Assembly: GCA_025331445.1 (NCBI GenBank)
Contig: JAIWNE010000003.1
Location: 434,001-498,000, forward strand
Source: Blakeslea trispora
Taxonomy: Eukaryota; Mucoromycota; Mucoromycetes; Mucorales; Choanephoraceae
DNA: 64,000 nucleotides
Reading direction: 5' to 3'
Below the pieces are notes generated by a model that was not told where the DNA came from, did not search any database, and worked only from the letters and a program-made list of their open reading frames with translations. Positions within the stretch are counted from its first letter, which is position 1; every line of letters starts with the position of its first letter. Positions 9,761-21,436 of this stretch are shown piece after piece. Position numbers and translations under genes: made by a program.

Positions 9761-10484
9761 TGATAAATAACAGAGAGATCGAGTGAGATGAAAACAAAAG
9801 AGAGAGAAAAGAAGAAGAAGAAGCTATATCTGTATTTCTATAAAAAAGAAAAGGTATAAACAAAAAGAAACAAAGTGGGAGTTTGGAATGGCAATCAACG
9901 GTTTTTCTTTTTGTTGGTTTCAGAATGCAAGTGTGTCAATGTGTCCTTTGCTATCAAAGGGTTAATTGTTGATGTCTCTTTATAGTGTTGTCTGCAAATG
10001 AAAGAAATTGAATGGTTATGCGTAAGAGTGATTTGATATGGATGAGTTGCTGTACATCATTTCATCTAGTTTTGATTGCTTTTCACATGTTAAAAGAAAT
10101 GGAATCAATGTATTGTGTTTTTAACCACTCTAGACCCAAAAATCGTAATCTATTTTAAGCATTGCCAATATAACAAAACTCAATATAAAAGTGTCAAATC
10201 TCTCACCAGAAAAATCAAAAAAGATGAAAAGACAAAGTTCAGCAAAGGCAGATACAACAGGTATCTTAAACAAGTAGGCTTTCTTGAAAAAGTAAAGCGG
10301 GAAAAAACCGATTCTGTTAATTGTGTAGTCTTGCTCTCTCTCTCTATGCTTACAACGAAAAATATGTTGCAAGATAAGATAAGTGAATACAAAAAAGTTT
10401 ATTTATTTATTAAAAGTGATATGTTTACTTGTAAGAAATACAAAAAGGAAATTAAAATAGGGAAGGTATATGATACATATAATA
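9761..10484. other. Intergenic, AT-rich
   Basis: Spacer between two minus-strand genes. It holds frames such as 10115-10516 (plus), which are lysine-rich by composition and lack any motif. No RNA gene or repeat was seen. Confidence 0.5.
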
Positions 10485-13400
10485 TTAGTCTATCCAGTTC
10501 TTGCAAGCAGCCTTAAAGACATGCTGTCCCATCAACTTGGCAATCAGTTGACCCATTGCCTCTTGCTCTGTGATTACTTCAACAGTACCAGCTGCATAAG
10601 TCTGCCAATAGATTTGGTTCTCTGCAGCGCGCTTTTGTCGTTGCTTCTCTATATCTTCATCAGATAGGGTATTGCCTTTATCTTCTCTTAAGGCATCTCT
10701 CACTTCCAATTGAGCTAACGTCTCGAAATTCTCATGCCACAACTGTGCTTGTCTTCGCTGCAAAATCTGACGAGAGATTTCGGCTGAAGGCAAAGAAGCA
10801 GGCAACGATGACTTTGTCCTCAAAGATCCTCCCAAAGTAAACATATACAGATGTACAGCAGCAGCAAGTTCCTTCCGATACGAATTAAGGGGATTCATGA
10901 TCACTTTACGGACCTCTTCAGATATAAATTGTTGTGTTTTCAGTAAATGATCAATCCAATACAGCACGTTTTTCTCATGGTTCAAGAGTTCGCGATAGGT
11001 TTCAATAGGAAATGAAGCTTTCGTAATTCTCGGTTCCATCTCAGCCAATGTAAGCATCTGACAAGCCATTTGGTATTGCCTCTTCAGGTCCTTTGAATTG
11101 AATTCTGCATCCTTAAGGGTATATTGATATCTAAAGGATCTTGTGTTTTCTTGGCAGACCAAAGAAGCCACTTTTGAATACTGGATACCAGTGGCAATCA
11201 ACAGGTTGGAGAGATGCTTTCGAAGGGTAGTTCGTGCCCAAACAGGCCACAATAAATGGTCAATGATGATGACGACTACAATAGCAATGATAGCAGTCAG
11301 TGTACGCTTCCAGACTGGAGCAAACAAGTCTTCTTTGTATGTATCCATATAGCCAGTTGAGATGATCACAGCCAATGTCAATAAGGAAATGAAGCCTATG
11401 CGTGGATACTTGGAACCCAGGAGTATGTACCACATGGGAAATTGGAATATGAGCACCATCACAGCCAGTACATATGGATTAGCGTTGCGATTCGAGGCCA
11501 AAAGTGACAGATAGCCACACAAAGCACCTACGACAGTAGCCACTACACGGTAAAAGCATTGTGTCAAAGTAGATCCTACTGTAAAATTGATGACTACCAT
11601 AGCAGATAATAATGCCCATTGGCCATGATTGCTATTGTATAGATCATTGACACCTGGAATGGGTAACCAGGCCATCAAAGCCAAAAGCTCCATCGTAATG
11701 GCGAATTTGACAGCATAGCGAAAGGGGTCTGATCTGCACCAAGTACTGATAGCATAAAACCATCGAGTCCATATGTGACGTCCAGGCTGATTATGAAGTG
11801 GAATCTTCTCGCTGTCTTGATCAACCCAGTCGCTTTCAAAAGATAATCGGTTGTTTAGTCCGCCTCTCGACCTGAGTGAATGGGAGTGATGTTCCTTATC
11901 TTCCCTTTGATATACAGTCGAAGAAGAAGAATGCTCATCCTGCTGAGATTTGCGGCCTTTGGAAGTCAATTCACGTTGAAGATCAGCTTTCCGTGTTTCC
12001 TCTCTCTGTAATAATTCTTGCTGCTGTTCATACAGCACATGGCTAGTAAGACTGTTTTCCATTCTGAGGTTTTCATCTGTTTGACCGAGCCATTTCTTTA
12101 GATTGGCTCGAGGAAAGAAAATAGATGGAAGGCGACCTGTTGTTCTCTTTTTAATCAAGCGGTCTGCTTCTTTTTCCAACTCGATCAGTTTTTTTCCAAA
12201 TTGCGTCAGTGAAAAGAGAACTGTAAAAATTAAATAATGGTCCTCTCTAGGCTCCGAATGATGTTCTTCAAACCCTTTTTGTAAAATCATCTTAGCATTG
12301 TCTAACTTAAGAAGAGCAGACTGAAGGTTGCGTTCGTTCAACATACCCTGTGCTACACATTGAACCTTTGAATGGATGGCATGATGCTTTTCGAGTCGTT
12401 GTCGAATGCATTTCATAGCATGGGCACTAATGTTGACAAACTGCTTGATTTCAGGCTGAATAGATGAGTTTAGCTGAGAGATAAATCTATATTCGAGTCC
12501 AGTTAAGGTGCCGATTGTGTCTGTTACGTTACTGTCGCTCCGTTTATCAGTCTCGTCTATGTCCATAGGAATGTAGCCTGACCCTTGCCTCATCAATACG
12601 TCTGCATTGTCGAAAACAAACTCTCGCTTGTCACGCTGCAAGGGGTCGACTGAGTTGGGCTTGCGTTGTTGATTCAATTGGGTTCCTAGCTTTTGACTTA
12701 TCACAATCTGAGCCTCACGTTCTACAGCAAGGGAAAGACCATACAGATTCTGTAACATTCCATCTAATGTATGGGCAAGCGAATTGTACCACAAAGGACA
12801 GTAATGTGAAATGACAATTTCGTACTTGGCATCTTTTCTTGATTTTTGCATTTTAGAAATGTCGCCATCCAGTTTTTGAATTGTCTGACGTAATTTCTTG
12901 GAAGCCGACAGATCGCTAAAAGGAACATCATTGTCTCTAAATATTTGAGCATCTATGCAATCCAGTACAGCTGAGATTGAGGCTAAAGCATTCGCAAATG
13001 ATTCCCTGAAGAAGCAAGAGAATTGTTATTAAGCATATTGTAATGATTACTAAAAGGTAGCACAAAATCAGAAATCAAGCTTACTCTGAAATTTTGGCTG
13101 CAGTTTCAGGCCAAAGAGCAACATTGACCAGTAAGGCAATGGCACCGCCCATCAAGGTAGGATAGATGATACCTACAATAGACATGATGTTGAACTGTTC
13201 GCTGTAGATACCTTTTGTCAGAGCAAAAAATGGAATCACGAATGCCTGCAATGAGGGAATAAATAAGCGAGGATATTTCAGTCGAAGATAGGCAGTGGTA
13301 AAAACGGAAATCAGGAATCCGAGTGATGCAATGATACTAGCACCGTTGCTGTAGAGTGAGGCACTTTGAATACTTCTGTTGTAGAGTACACATAGATACT

Positions 13401-13656
13401 TGATAATGGCACACCAAATGCCTGAGGGAATCATAAACAGGATATTCAAGATCATTTCAACCACCTGATTGCCAGCTGCACCACTAGCATTGAAGAAGAT
13501 GGTGCCAAGGACGACCAGGAAAGGCACGATACCCGCACTACTGTTGAATTGCGGGACGAGAATAAGAATGGTAGCAATCTCATAAGCTATAACACATTTG
13601 ACTATCTTTTTCCACAAGACCTTATTTTCAATGAAATAATGGATTGTCTTTTTCAT
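10485..13656 (-). CDS. Bre4/aromatic acid exporter-like (FUSC family) membrane protein
   Basis: Two exons, 13656-13085 and 13005-10485, give 1030 residues. Two membrane blocks flank a long hydrophilic centre. The N-terminal block (about 15-190) has several hydrophobic helices and matches the ArAE_2 N-terminal arrangement. The second block (about 560-730) has repeated helices including GQWALLSAMVVINFTVGSTL and FQFPMWYILLGSKYPRIGF, typical of FUSC-type transporters, then a C-terminal cytosolic domain of the DUF2421 kind. Relatives include fission yeast Bre4 (brefeldin A sensitivity) and plant and bacterial aromatic acid exporters, so export of organic anions or toxic compounds is likely; the substrate is unknown. 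The intron at 13006-13084 splits a glutamate codon. Length and layout are normal for fungal members. Confidence 0.8.
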
Positions 13657-13787
13657 TGTAAGAAAAAAGAAAAAGTCTAGAAGAAAAAGAAGAAGAAAAA
13701 ATTCAAGAACGCTGCCAATTTATGCTATGACATCAAAGGAACGTTTTTTATTGGATAGTTTTTTCTTTATTTTTTGGGATATTTTCT

Positions 13788-14947
13788 TTATTTTTCATGA
13801 TCCAGCTTTTGCCTTTTAGAGGTATCACGTTGATGGCAGGAAGCAGCTTCTAGCTCACGCTTCAAGTAACTATTTTCCATACGTATGCGATCTAGCTCAG
13901 TCTTGAGGACTTCTACCTGTCTATTTAACTCGCTCATGGCTTGATCGGTCAAAAGCTTCTCGAGCGTCCATTTCTCCATACTCGATGTTTCTGTTTCTTT
14001 TAACTGACGAATATAGGCTGCAGCTCGCTGCAGAATGGATCCTTTATTCTTTTCGCAACCAGGTACTATTCGAGCAATCTCATTGATACCATCATTAATT
14101 GTTTCGCGTCTTCTACGTTCCACTTGCTTATGATTTTCTCGACGCAATCTATGCCATTCTGCTGATCCGACAGCCGGCTTGTCGTCTTTGTTTTCTGATG
14201 CTTTAGGTTGCCTTAATGCGCTATTGCCTGCATGCGAAGAAGAGCCTTTCTTTGTTTTTGATTGTCCTTGATCCTGTGTGTTTTTAAAATGGTCCTCTGT
14301 GCTATGACCATCCGATGCATTGGTATTATTCACATTCAGTTCGTTCAACTGCATTGTCTGCTGTAAGACTTTTAATGAAGGACTTGGCTGTGGCGCAATG
14401 GTAGCCCTGAGACATTGCGTTTTTGGAAGAATTAAAAAAAAAAAAGATTAAGCAACGTAAGATACATTCGTGTGAAATAAACAACTTGCTCTAGCTTACC
14501 AAATCTCATTGTAGTTTTGTGTATTAGCATCATCATTTCTGTCTTGTTCCATGCCTACTGTACTATATGGAGTCTGGTGCTCCTGATTTGACGCCTCTAT
14601 GGGATGAGCTTCCTGCCCTGATGTTGAGTGTGATGAAGCCGGCGAGACGGATTCAATGAGTTGTGCTTGATGTGTTTGGTCTTGTGCTTCCTCTGGTTGT
14701 TGCTCAGTCGTTTTTGGTTGTTCCGTTGATGGCTTCTGTTGTGATGTTGTTTCCTCGTCGCTTTCCAGCTCGTCATCCTCTAAGACGATCACCTAAGCTT
14801 TAATCTCAGAAAAGATGTGCTTATTGCTGAATGTTTTACAGTGGGCTTTTGATGTCTCTCTTTCCCTCCCTCTCTCTTTTACTTTTTCTTTACCTGGGAA
14901 TCGGCTTCTTTGTTTTCTAAACGAGCTTGTACTTGCTCATCAGTCAT
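13788..14947 (-). CDS. Cbf1-like bHLH transcription factor
   Basis: Three exons, 14947-14894, 14792-14500 and 14406-13788, give 321 residues. The bHLH domain spans about residues 197-253: the basic region RRENHKQVERRRRETIND has His5, Glu9 and Arg13, the class B pattern that binds CACGTG, followed by helix 1, the loop GCEKNKG and helix 2 (ILQRAAAYIRQLKE). A C-terminal coiled coil or zipper (about 262-305) should mediate dimerisation. The flank from SAEWHRLRR resembles yeast Cbf1, a regulator of sulphur metabolism and centromere binding, but orthology is inference. The N-terminal region is acidic and Q/E/T-rich. The ATG at 14947 has a good context (ACAATGACT), yet the frame stays open upstream through a further splice site, so the 5' end is uncertain. 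Confidence 0.8.
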
Positions 14948-15039
14948 TGTATCAGTTTCTTTCCCCTAAGATGAAGATGTAAGTAAAAATTGAGTGCGTG
15001 TGCATTTATGTGTACCGATATATGGCTGTACCCTGACAT

Positions 15040-15390
15040 TTGTTCTCCGGTTGGCAAAAGGGAGTCGCAGATTCAAATTTTCGAGGATCTTTTCACTTGC
15101 TGGATATGATCAAAGAAAAACCTATAGCTGCCTTTCTACTGAGCTCTAGAGACACACAGTCATACCCTCAGGGGCTTTCAGTATATGTTGCTAAGGAAAG
15201 AATAAAGCACTGTTGAATCAATGTACCGAAATCAATGCTGAATATCTTAAAGGTCCATTTCTTTGATATTCGTCTGTTTAATAAGAGGGTAGGCTATCAA
15301 TCCTGCACTCTTGGCTTACCTTAGACGCTTGAGTTGATAGAAAGGTTTGGTTATCAGCTCATTTACTCTTGTTATGCAATCAGTCAAATC
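15040..15390 (-). other. Possible further upstream exons of the bHLH transcript or of an adjacent gene
   Basis: On the minus strand three exon-like pieces precede the bHLH start. One reads VNELITKPFYQLKRL before a GTAAGC donor at about 15318. One reads QHILKAPE between TTAG and GTATGA at about 15190-15166. One reads SEKILENLNLRLPFANRRTN after ATCCAG at about 15103-15042. The last joins in phase to GKETDTMTDEQ of the bHLH exon. The first two join only with a stop or a phase clash, so the structure is unresolved. They could encode the N-terminal part of a longer protein or a separate gene. The rest of 14948-15900 is AT-rich and holds the shared promoter with the HECT gene. Confidence 0.35.
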
Positions 15391-15900
15391 TCAAGGAGTA
15401 TTTAGACGTGTATATATGAGATGATGAGCATAGCAAGCATAAATGCAAGAGAATCTTTATTGATTCTTGGTTATTTAATCGAGATAGAGAAGGGCAATAA
15501 GCTATAGATAACTACTCTGTTGAACTAACCAGGTTGAATAGAAAGCAAACCATTCCTATGAACCGAATCTCAAAATATGCTTCCTAAGATGGCAATAGGA
15601 TGACTCACTATTTTTGTTGTATGTATCCCTTCCTCATCATAACGCTCTACAGCGTAGTTGAGTTACTGTATTGCTCGAATATATGCTTATGTAAAAGATT
15701 TTCTCCTTTATTATGATGATCAAGCTATTCTGAAAAAGCCTCGTTGTTGCATACAACTCAAACCTCTTCGAGCCTAATCTTTCTCGATGTGTACCTGAAT
15801 TCCTAATAAGGCAACGTCGCTATTTTTTCTTTTTCTATATTTCCACGCGTTTCTCTCTCTCTCTCTCTGCCTTTTTTCTTTACTGTATATTATTTTACCA

Positions 15901-18528
15901 ATGACACATCCAACTCTGAGCTTAGGTATTGGGATTTGAATCGTTTCTCTTGTTCTTTACTCATAAGAAAGGAGGGGGGGTGTTAAGATTACCTTGATCT
16001 AGATATTGTTTTACAGTTAAAGCAAGAAGCAGATGCATCATCAAACTGGAGCAAATTTGCCGAGCATTTGGCTCATGTCTTTAGTCACCTCAACTGTATC
16101 AACACCAGTTTCCAAAGTGTAAAATAATGCTTGGAGTATGTGTTATATGAGTTATTTACAACTCCATCTTTTTTTCTTATAAAAGAAGGACAAAACACAA
16201 GCATGTCCAGTAGATAAAGCACAAGCAAGAGAAGCATTCAAAGCCATTCAAAAGGCAAGTTAGCTGAATTTGTAGTGTGCTTCAATAAGAGACATGAGTG
16301 AGGTTAAATGAAACGTACATTAGGGACCTAGACTGTTAATGAGTACCATAGTAGAGCATACTAAACAACTGTTTGCTTCCATTGTACGTAAAAAGAGTGT
16401 TCTTTCGTTGGATCAATTTAACCTGGTTTTGATCTTATTTCAGGTGAGAGAGGATAGATGTGTCTGGTTATTCTCTATCTCACTTATAATTTGTTAGTGT
16501 TCAGCCTTTTTGACAGAGGGTGAATACTGTCTGTTATCTGAAATAAGTGACATGTTATCCAATCTAAATGAACAGGATGGAGATCGATTCTTTGGATTTA
16601 TCATTGAACCCCAATCACCCACTGATTCTGTTGTAACTCAATTCAGACAATTATTGAATGTATTTCAACAGTTTGTCAGTAAACGTTTACTTTCTCGGTC
16701 CAATCATCAAGCAGGTGGATTTAGTCCTCATTCCGATGTGGCTATGATGAATGCCACCAAATGTATCTCTATTTTGTGTAAAGTCAACGAAGGCCTATGT
16801 CTGTTTCTCTCTCTCTTATTAACGCTATTGAGTGATAGATCGCTTAAATGAACATAAGGGATATGTACCTTATACAGAATTCTACAATGATGCTGTCAAT
16901 GATCAATTAGAGATTAAAGAAGATTTCCCAAATTTCAAAGACAAAAAGGGGTATGTGTGTATACGTATGTAGTTATGTATGTGTTGTTGATATTGGCTTG
17001 TTGAGATAGGTTCTCTTTTTGCGATTATCCTTTCATGTTGAATCCAGCTGTGAAGGCAGATGTATTAAAGGTGGAGAGTGTTTTTCAGATGCGACACGAA
17101 CTTCAAGATGCCTTTTTCAGGGCCTTATTTCAAGGCAAGTATTATTATTAGAAACACATCATCGTGAATTAACTTTTTATCATGATGAAATAGGTGTCAA
17201 TAGTCCTTATCTTGTACTGGAAATTCGTCGGGATCATATTATATCCGATACTCTTCTTCAAGTAAAGTAAAAACAAAAAATGATATCTTTATATCATCTA
17301 ATTCCTTCCCTCTCCTTTTTTATGACTTTAAGCTGGAAGAGAAATCGATTCATGACTTAAAGAAGCAACTTCGAGTTCAGTTTGTAGGCGAAGAAGGTGT
17401 GGATGAAGGAGGAGTTCAAAAGGAGTTCTTTCAATTGATTGTACGCGAAATATTTGATCCCAAGTATGGCATGTTTACATTTAATGAAGAATCAAGACTT
17501 TGCTGGTTTACGCCCAATCCTGTGCTAGATGAGATCAATATTCGAGAATACAAGTTGGTAGGCTTATTGCTGGGATTAGCTGTATATAATAGTGTGATAC
17601 TCGATCTTCATTTCCCGTTAGCACTCTATAAGAAATTGATGCATGTACATACAACCTTATCTGACCTAAAACAACTTGATCCAGTAAAGTGTTATTTCAG
17701 TATGTGTGCATATATGTTCTTTTGACCAAATAGGATGATTACTAGAGTCTAGGTAGAGGATTAGAGCGATTGCTTCATTTTCAAGGTGATATTGAAACCG
17801 AGTATGATCGTAACTTTCAAGTAGACATTCAATCATTTGGTCATGTCTATACCTGTGATCTCAAGCCATTTGGTTCTACTGTTCAGCTATCAGATAGAAA
17901 CAAACATGAATTTGTGGATCTCTATGTACAGTTTGTATTGTCAGACTGTATTAAGAAGCAACTGAATGCCTTTAAAGAAGGATTTCAATTAGTCTGTCAA
18001 GACAGTGCCATCAAGATATTTCGACCTGAAGAAGTAGAACAACTTATCTGTGGTAGCTCTGATCTTGATTTTGATGCTTTAGAAGCCTCTACTGTCTATG
18101 ATGGTGGTTGGAACAAAGATTCCGATATTATCAAGTAAAAAAAGAAAAAAGAAAAGAAAATGCAACAAGTGTATATTTATATGATTTACATAGGTATTTC
18201 TGGGAAATTGTTCATTCTTTTAGTTATGAAGAGAAAAAGAAGCTCTTGTTCTTTGCTACAGGATCCGATAGAGCACCTATTGGAGGGTTGAGCAAACTCC
18301 AGTTTGTGATTGCAAAAAATGGTGGTGATTCTGATAGGTAAAAGAAAAGAAACATTCAGAAATAACTTGTAGTTCTGTTTACTAAATCCAAAACGAATTT
18401 TTGCTAGGTTACCTACTTCACATACATGTTACAATGTTCTATTATTATGTGAATACAGTAGTAAAGAAAAGTTAAAAGAGCGGCTATTAACGAGTATCAG
18501 TAATGCAGAAGGATTTGGCATGATTTAA
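15901..18528 (+). CDS. HECT-type E3 ubiquitin ligase, UBE3A/HUL4-like
   Basis: Accepts ubiquitin from an E2 on a cysteine and passes it to substrates. Twelve exons (15901-15925, 16003-16118, 16186-16254, 16324-16443, 16498-16798, 16839-16950, 17010-17134, 17194-17261, 17333-17683, 17746-18134, 18194-18337, 18408-18528) give 646 residues. The HECT domain fills the second half: [14 protein letters not shown], then the [14 protein letters not shown] motif, the [10 protein letters not shown] and [13 protein letters not shown] segments, [13 protein letters not shown], and the catalytic cysteine at about residue 614 in [13 protein letters not shown]; the last residues are GFGMI. The N-terminal third has no named domain. 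Introns at 16255-16323 and 17135-17193 are of the GC-AG type. The short first exon (8 codons) is placed by phase. Family assignment rests on similarity of the HECT core to UBE3A; the substrate is unknown. Confidence 0.9.
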
Positions 18529-18613
18529 ACCTCGAAAGTGTCCTGTATAAAAATAAATTTTTTTATCTCCCCCTTTCTTTTTTCTTTCCATTCCCTTTTT
18601 TTTTGTATACACA

Positions 18614-19209
18614 ATGTCTAATCTTGATCACTACTTCACTAAAAGAAAGTCGAGAGTGACAGTCGTTGAAAGGACGAAAGAAGAACCATTGACACATCAT
18701 GTTCAGGCACCACAACCTATGCCTATCATAAAAAAGGCACCACAAACAAAGCAAAGAAACAGTATTCTGTACTATCTCTCACCTCAGCTTAAAAAAGATG
18801 ATTCAAACAAGGAAGAGGTGTGTCAGATTCGGAAGAGTATACCATTGGCTGATATGTGGCATGTGTTGTTGGAAACATTTGATGCTCCTATGATGCATCT
18901 GTCCAACACATCGTTTACTTTAGTGGAGGGTCGTAAACGACAGTATGAAGAAGATGATGGCACTCGAGTAAACTACTTATGCTTGGACATACTTTCGGCT
19001 GCTTACTAAACTGAACACTATAGAATGTACGTCTTCGTTTACATGCTCAGCCATTCTCCATACAGGAGATAACCGAAGAAGAAGAAACAGAAGAAGAAAT
19101 AGAAGAAGATCTCTCAAGACCTATACGCAAAAGACATTCTTTAGAGACCACACAACTCTATCTATTAGCTGTGACGCGTGAATTTTCAGAAGAAGGATGG
19201 TTTTATTAA
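18614..19209 (+). CDS. Hypothetical protein (179 aa)
   Basis: Two exons, 18614-18967 and 19024-19209, joined over a 56-nt GTAAAC...ATAG intron in phase, give 179 residues. The N-terminus MSNLDHYFTKRKS is basic and vaguely recalls PCNA-binding or nuclear motifs, but lacks the glutamine of a real PIP box. A glutamate-rich run (EEEETEEEIEED) precedes a basic stretch and a short C-terminal segment LYLLAVTREFSEEGWFY. No domain was recognised. It is intact, starts 85 nt after the HECT stop and ends 10 nt from the stop of EDC3 on the other strand, so the two 3' UTRs must overlap. Confidence 0.65.
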
Positions 19210-19219
19210 TAAATTTCTT

Positions 19220-20162
19220 TCAAGGAGAAGCATATTCTAATGGCAATACAAATTCATTTCCCCAAGGAATATGGAAATTTGGGATTACCTTTTCAAAGCA
19301 ATGAAAAGGAAGACCTGTATCAGCTACAAAAAGCTCACCTGTCACGCTACGAGAGGTACAGCCTGTGAAAGGTGCACTAAGACAAAGTGTCCAGCGAGGA
19401 AGAATATGAAGATCTATAGCCTTCCCATCATTTGGGTTTGAGCCACTAGGAAATTCAATACTGAGTATAGGTGCCTTATTACTATTGGCCCAGTGAATTT
19501 GATTCTTGATGGCAGGTGTGATTTTTAACATGTCTGCACCTAACAAAGTGTCCATAATTAAGTCTACAGGTGTTGTATATGGATCAGGCAATTCTACATG
19601 TATACAAGTTAATTTATCTTGTTTTTTCTAAAAATCTTTCAAATTTTCCTCACCTTCTAAAGAATACACAATACGTGCACCAGAGAATTTAGCCAATTCT
19701 TTGTATTGATGTACAGTAGCACCACAATAGATATCCTCAGCCATACTAATGATGACTTGGCAGCCACGGTTGGCCAAGTGACGTGCAGCAGCAATACCAA
19801 ATTCACCAATGGAGGTAGGTCCTGCCAAGATGACAATGACAGGAGCTGCATTGTGATTATCAGGTTGAATACGATGGTGACCACCAATGGCCTTCAGGGC
19901 CATCATGCTAATGCCAAAAGCACCATCCTCTACTAACTGAGTACGCGATAAGCCTAGTTCAGCTGCTACAGAGCGTACAATCTCCATTTGGCTCGAATTC
20001 ACGGTCGGAACAGGCTCACCTCCGGATACAGTCAAAATACGAACAGGTAGTGTAGGGGGTGTAAGTGGTGGGGGTGTGATGGAAGTACGTTTGACATGAG
20101 GAGGAATGAGTACACTAGGAATTGATTGTTGTCTTTGTTTTCGTTGTTGCTGTTGTTGTTGC

Positions 20163-20220
<58 letters not shown>

Positions 20221-21300
20221 GCTGTTGTTGCTGTTGTTGCTGTTGCTGTTGAGGTGGTTGTTGAGGTGGTGTTGATTTTTTGTTAGGTTTCTTGTCCATC
20301 TTTTTATGTTTCCCCTGTTCAAAGTCTGCATAATCTTCAAATACAACTGTTTCTTTTACATGCCGGTTCTTTTTTTGACCACCAAAGAGCGGTTTTTTAG
20401 GAGGTTCTGTTTGTTGGTGGTGTGGTTCCGGTTGTTTTTGCTGAGGTTTTTGCTGAGGATTTTGTTGTTGCTGTTTTTGTTGTTTTTGTTGTTGTTGAGG
20501 CTGTTGTTGAAGTTGTTGAAGTTGTTGAGGCTGTTGAGGCTGTTTTTGTTGTTCCGGTTGTTGCTGCTGTGTAAACTAAAGCAAAGGTTAGAGACTTACT
20601 CTATTTAATGGTTTTATTACATACGCTAACAATGGCTGGATCTTGAAAGGGTAAAGAGCTAGAGGTCTGGAAGATGGAAGTAATGTCCAGAGGCTTAAGA
20701 TTAGGAGAAGCATGATGGTGTGACATGACTGGATCCATCACATTGACCTTGTTGGTATGTTGAAAGACGATGGCAGGATCAAGGGGTAATTGTTGTGGTG
20801 GTTGTGGTGGTTGTGGTGGTTGAGGTTGAGGTGGTTGTGGTGGTTGAGGTGGTGGTTGTGGTTGTGGTTGCGGTTGTGATGGTGAATGTAGTTGTGTTTG
20901 CAGTTGGTGTAATGATGGTTGCAGCTGTTGCATTTGTTGTTGTTGTTGAAAGTGATGAAACTGCATCTGTTGATGTTGTTGAAATTGTCGAAAGTGCAGT
21001 TGTTGTAGATTAGGCTGTGGAGGTGTATGTGTTGCCTCACTGTTCATCTCAAGCACTTCTAGGTCTTTAATATGAGTTGTATTGACTGATAAAATAGGCT
21101 CATATTTATCTGGTAGTTGGTGCTGCTGTATGATGGCTATAGAAGACATGAGTCATGCATAAACCAGACTGTATTTCTCTTTCTTACTTGCCATCTTTTA
21201 ATAAGAGATGACCTTGAGCATCTTTCCCGTTGATATAGCCTTTCATAATGTCTTGATTATGCAGTATAATCTTGACAAATACGCCTTGATATTTATCCAT
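19220..21300 (-). CDS. EDC3: Enhancer of mRNA decapping protein 3
   Basis: P-body scaffold that binds Dcp1/Dcp2 and promotes decapping. Four exons, 21300-21192, 21136-20625, 20575-19654 and 19593-19220, give 638 residues. The N-terminal LSm-like domain starts at residue 1 (MDKYQGVFVKIILHN, then GKDAQGHLLLKD). A long Q/P/H-rich linker follows. The FDF-type motif lies near residue 286 (VVFEDYADFEQGK). A long polyglutamine tract lies at about 312-352. The C-terminal YjeF_N Rossmann domain (about 375-638) contains VIVILAGPTSIGEFGIAAAR and FVADTGLPF. Intron 1 (21137-21191) is of the GC-AG type. The protein is longer than usual because of the Q-rich linkers. It is divergent from the MBIP-like gene with only 136 nt between the two ATGs. 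Confidence 0.9.
20143..20263 (-). repeat. CAA/CAG tract encoding polyglutamine in EDC3
   Basis: On the minus strand this is an almost pure run of CAA codons with a few CAG interruptions, encoding roughly 35-40 consecutive glutamines upstream of the YjeF_N domain of EDC3. It lies in frame inside exon 3. Its length is likely to vary between strains. Confidence 0.85.
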
Positions 21301-21436
21301 AGATGACGCGTCTTTTTATTATTATTTAGAAAAAACGAGAGAAAAGAAAAAGACAATCTACTTTCATGTTGAACGCACACAGTCACAGTGCGTCTTTTTT
21401 ATCACTGTTTATTATAAATCTATTTTTCTTTATAGA
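21301..21436. promoter_or_regulatory. Compact bidirectional promoter between EDC3 and the MBIP-like gene
   Basis: Only 136 nt separate the two start codons. The interval is AT-rich with a TTATTATAAATC stretch near 21408-21419 close to the plus-strand start. No binding site can be named with confidence. Confidence 0.5.

Noticed and set aside
10115..10516. 133-codon plus-strand ORF
   Set aside because: Lysine-rich by AT composition, no motif, and it overlaps the 3' end of the exporter gene on the other strand.
17130..17195. Apparent frameshift or 17-nt micro-intron in the HECT gene after AFFRALFQG
   Set aside because: A 59-nt GC-AG intron (17135-17193) with donor GCAAGT and acceptor AAATAG restores the conserved [15 protein letters not shown], so no lesion is needed.
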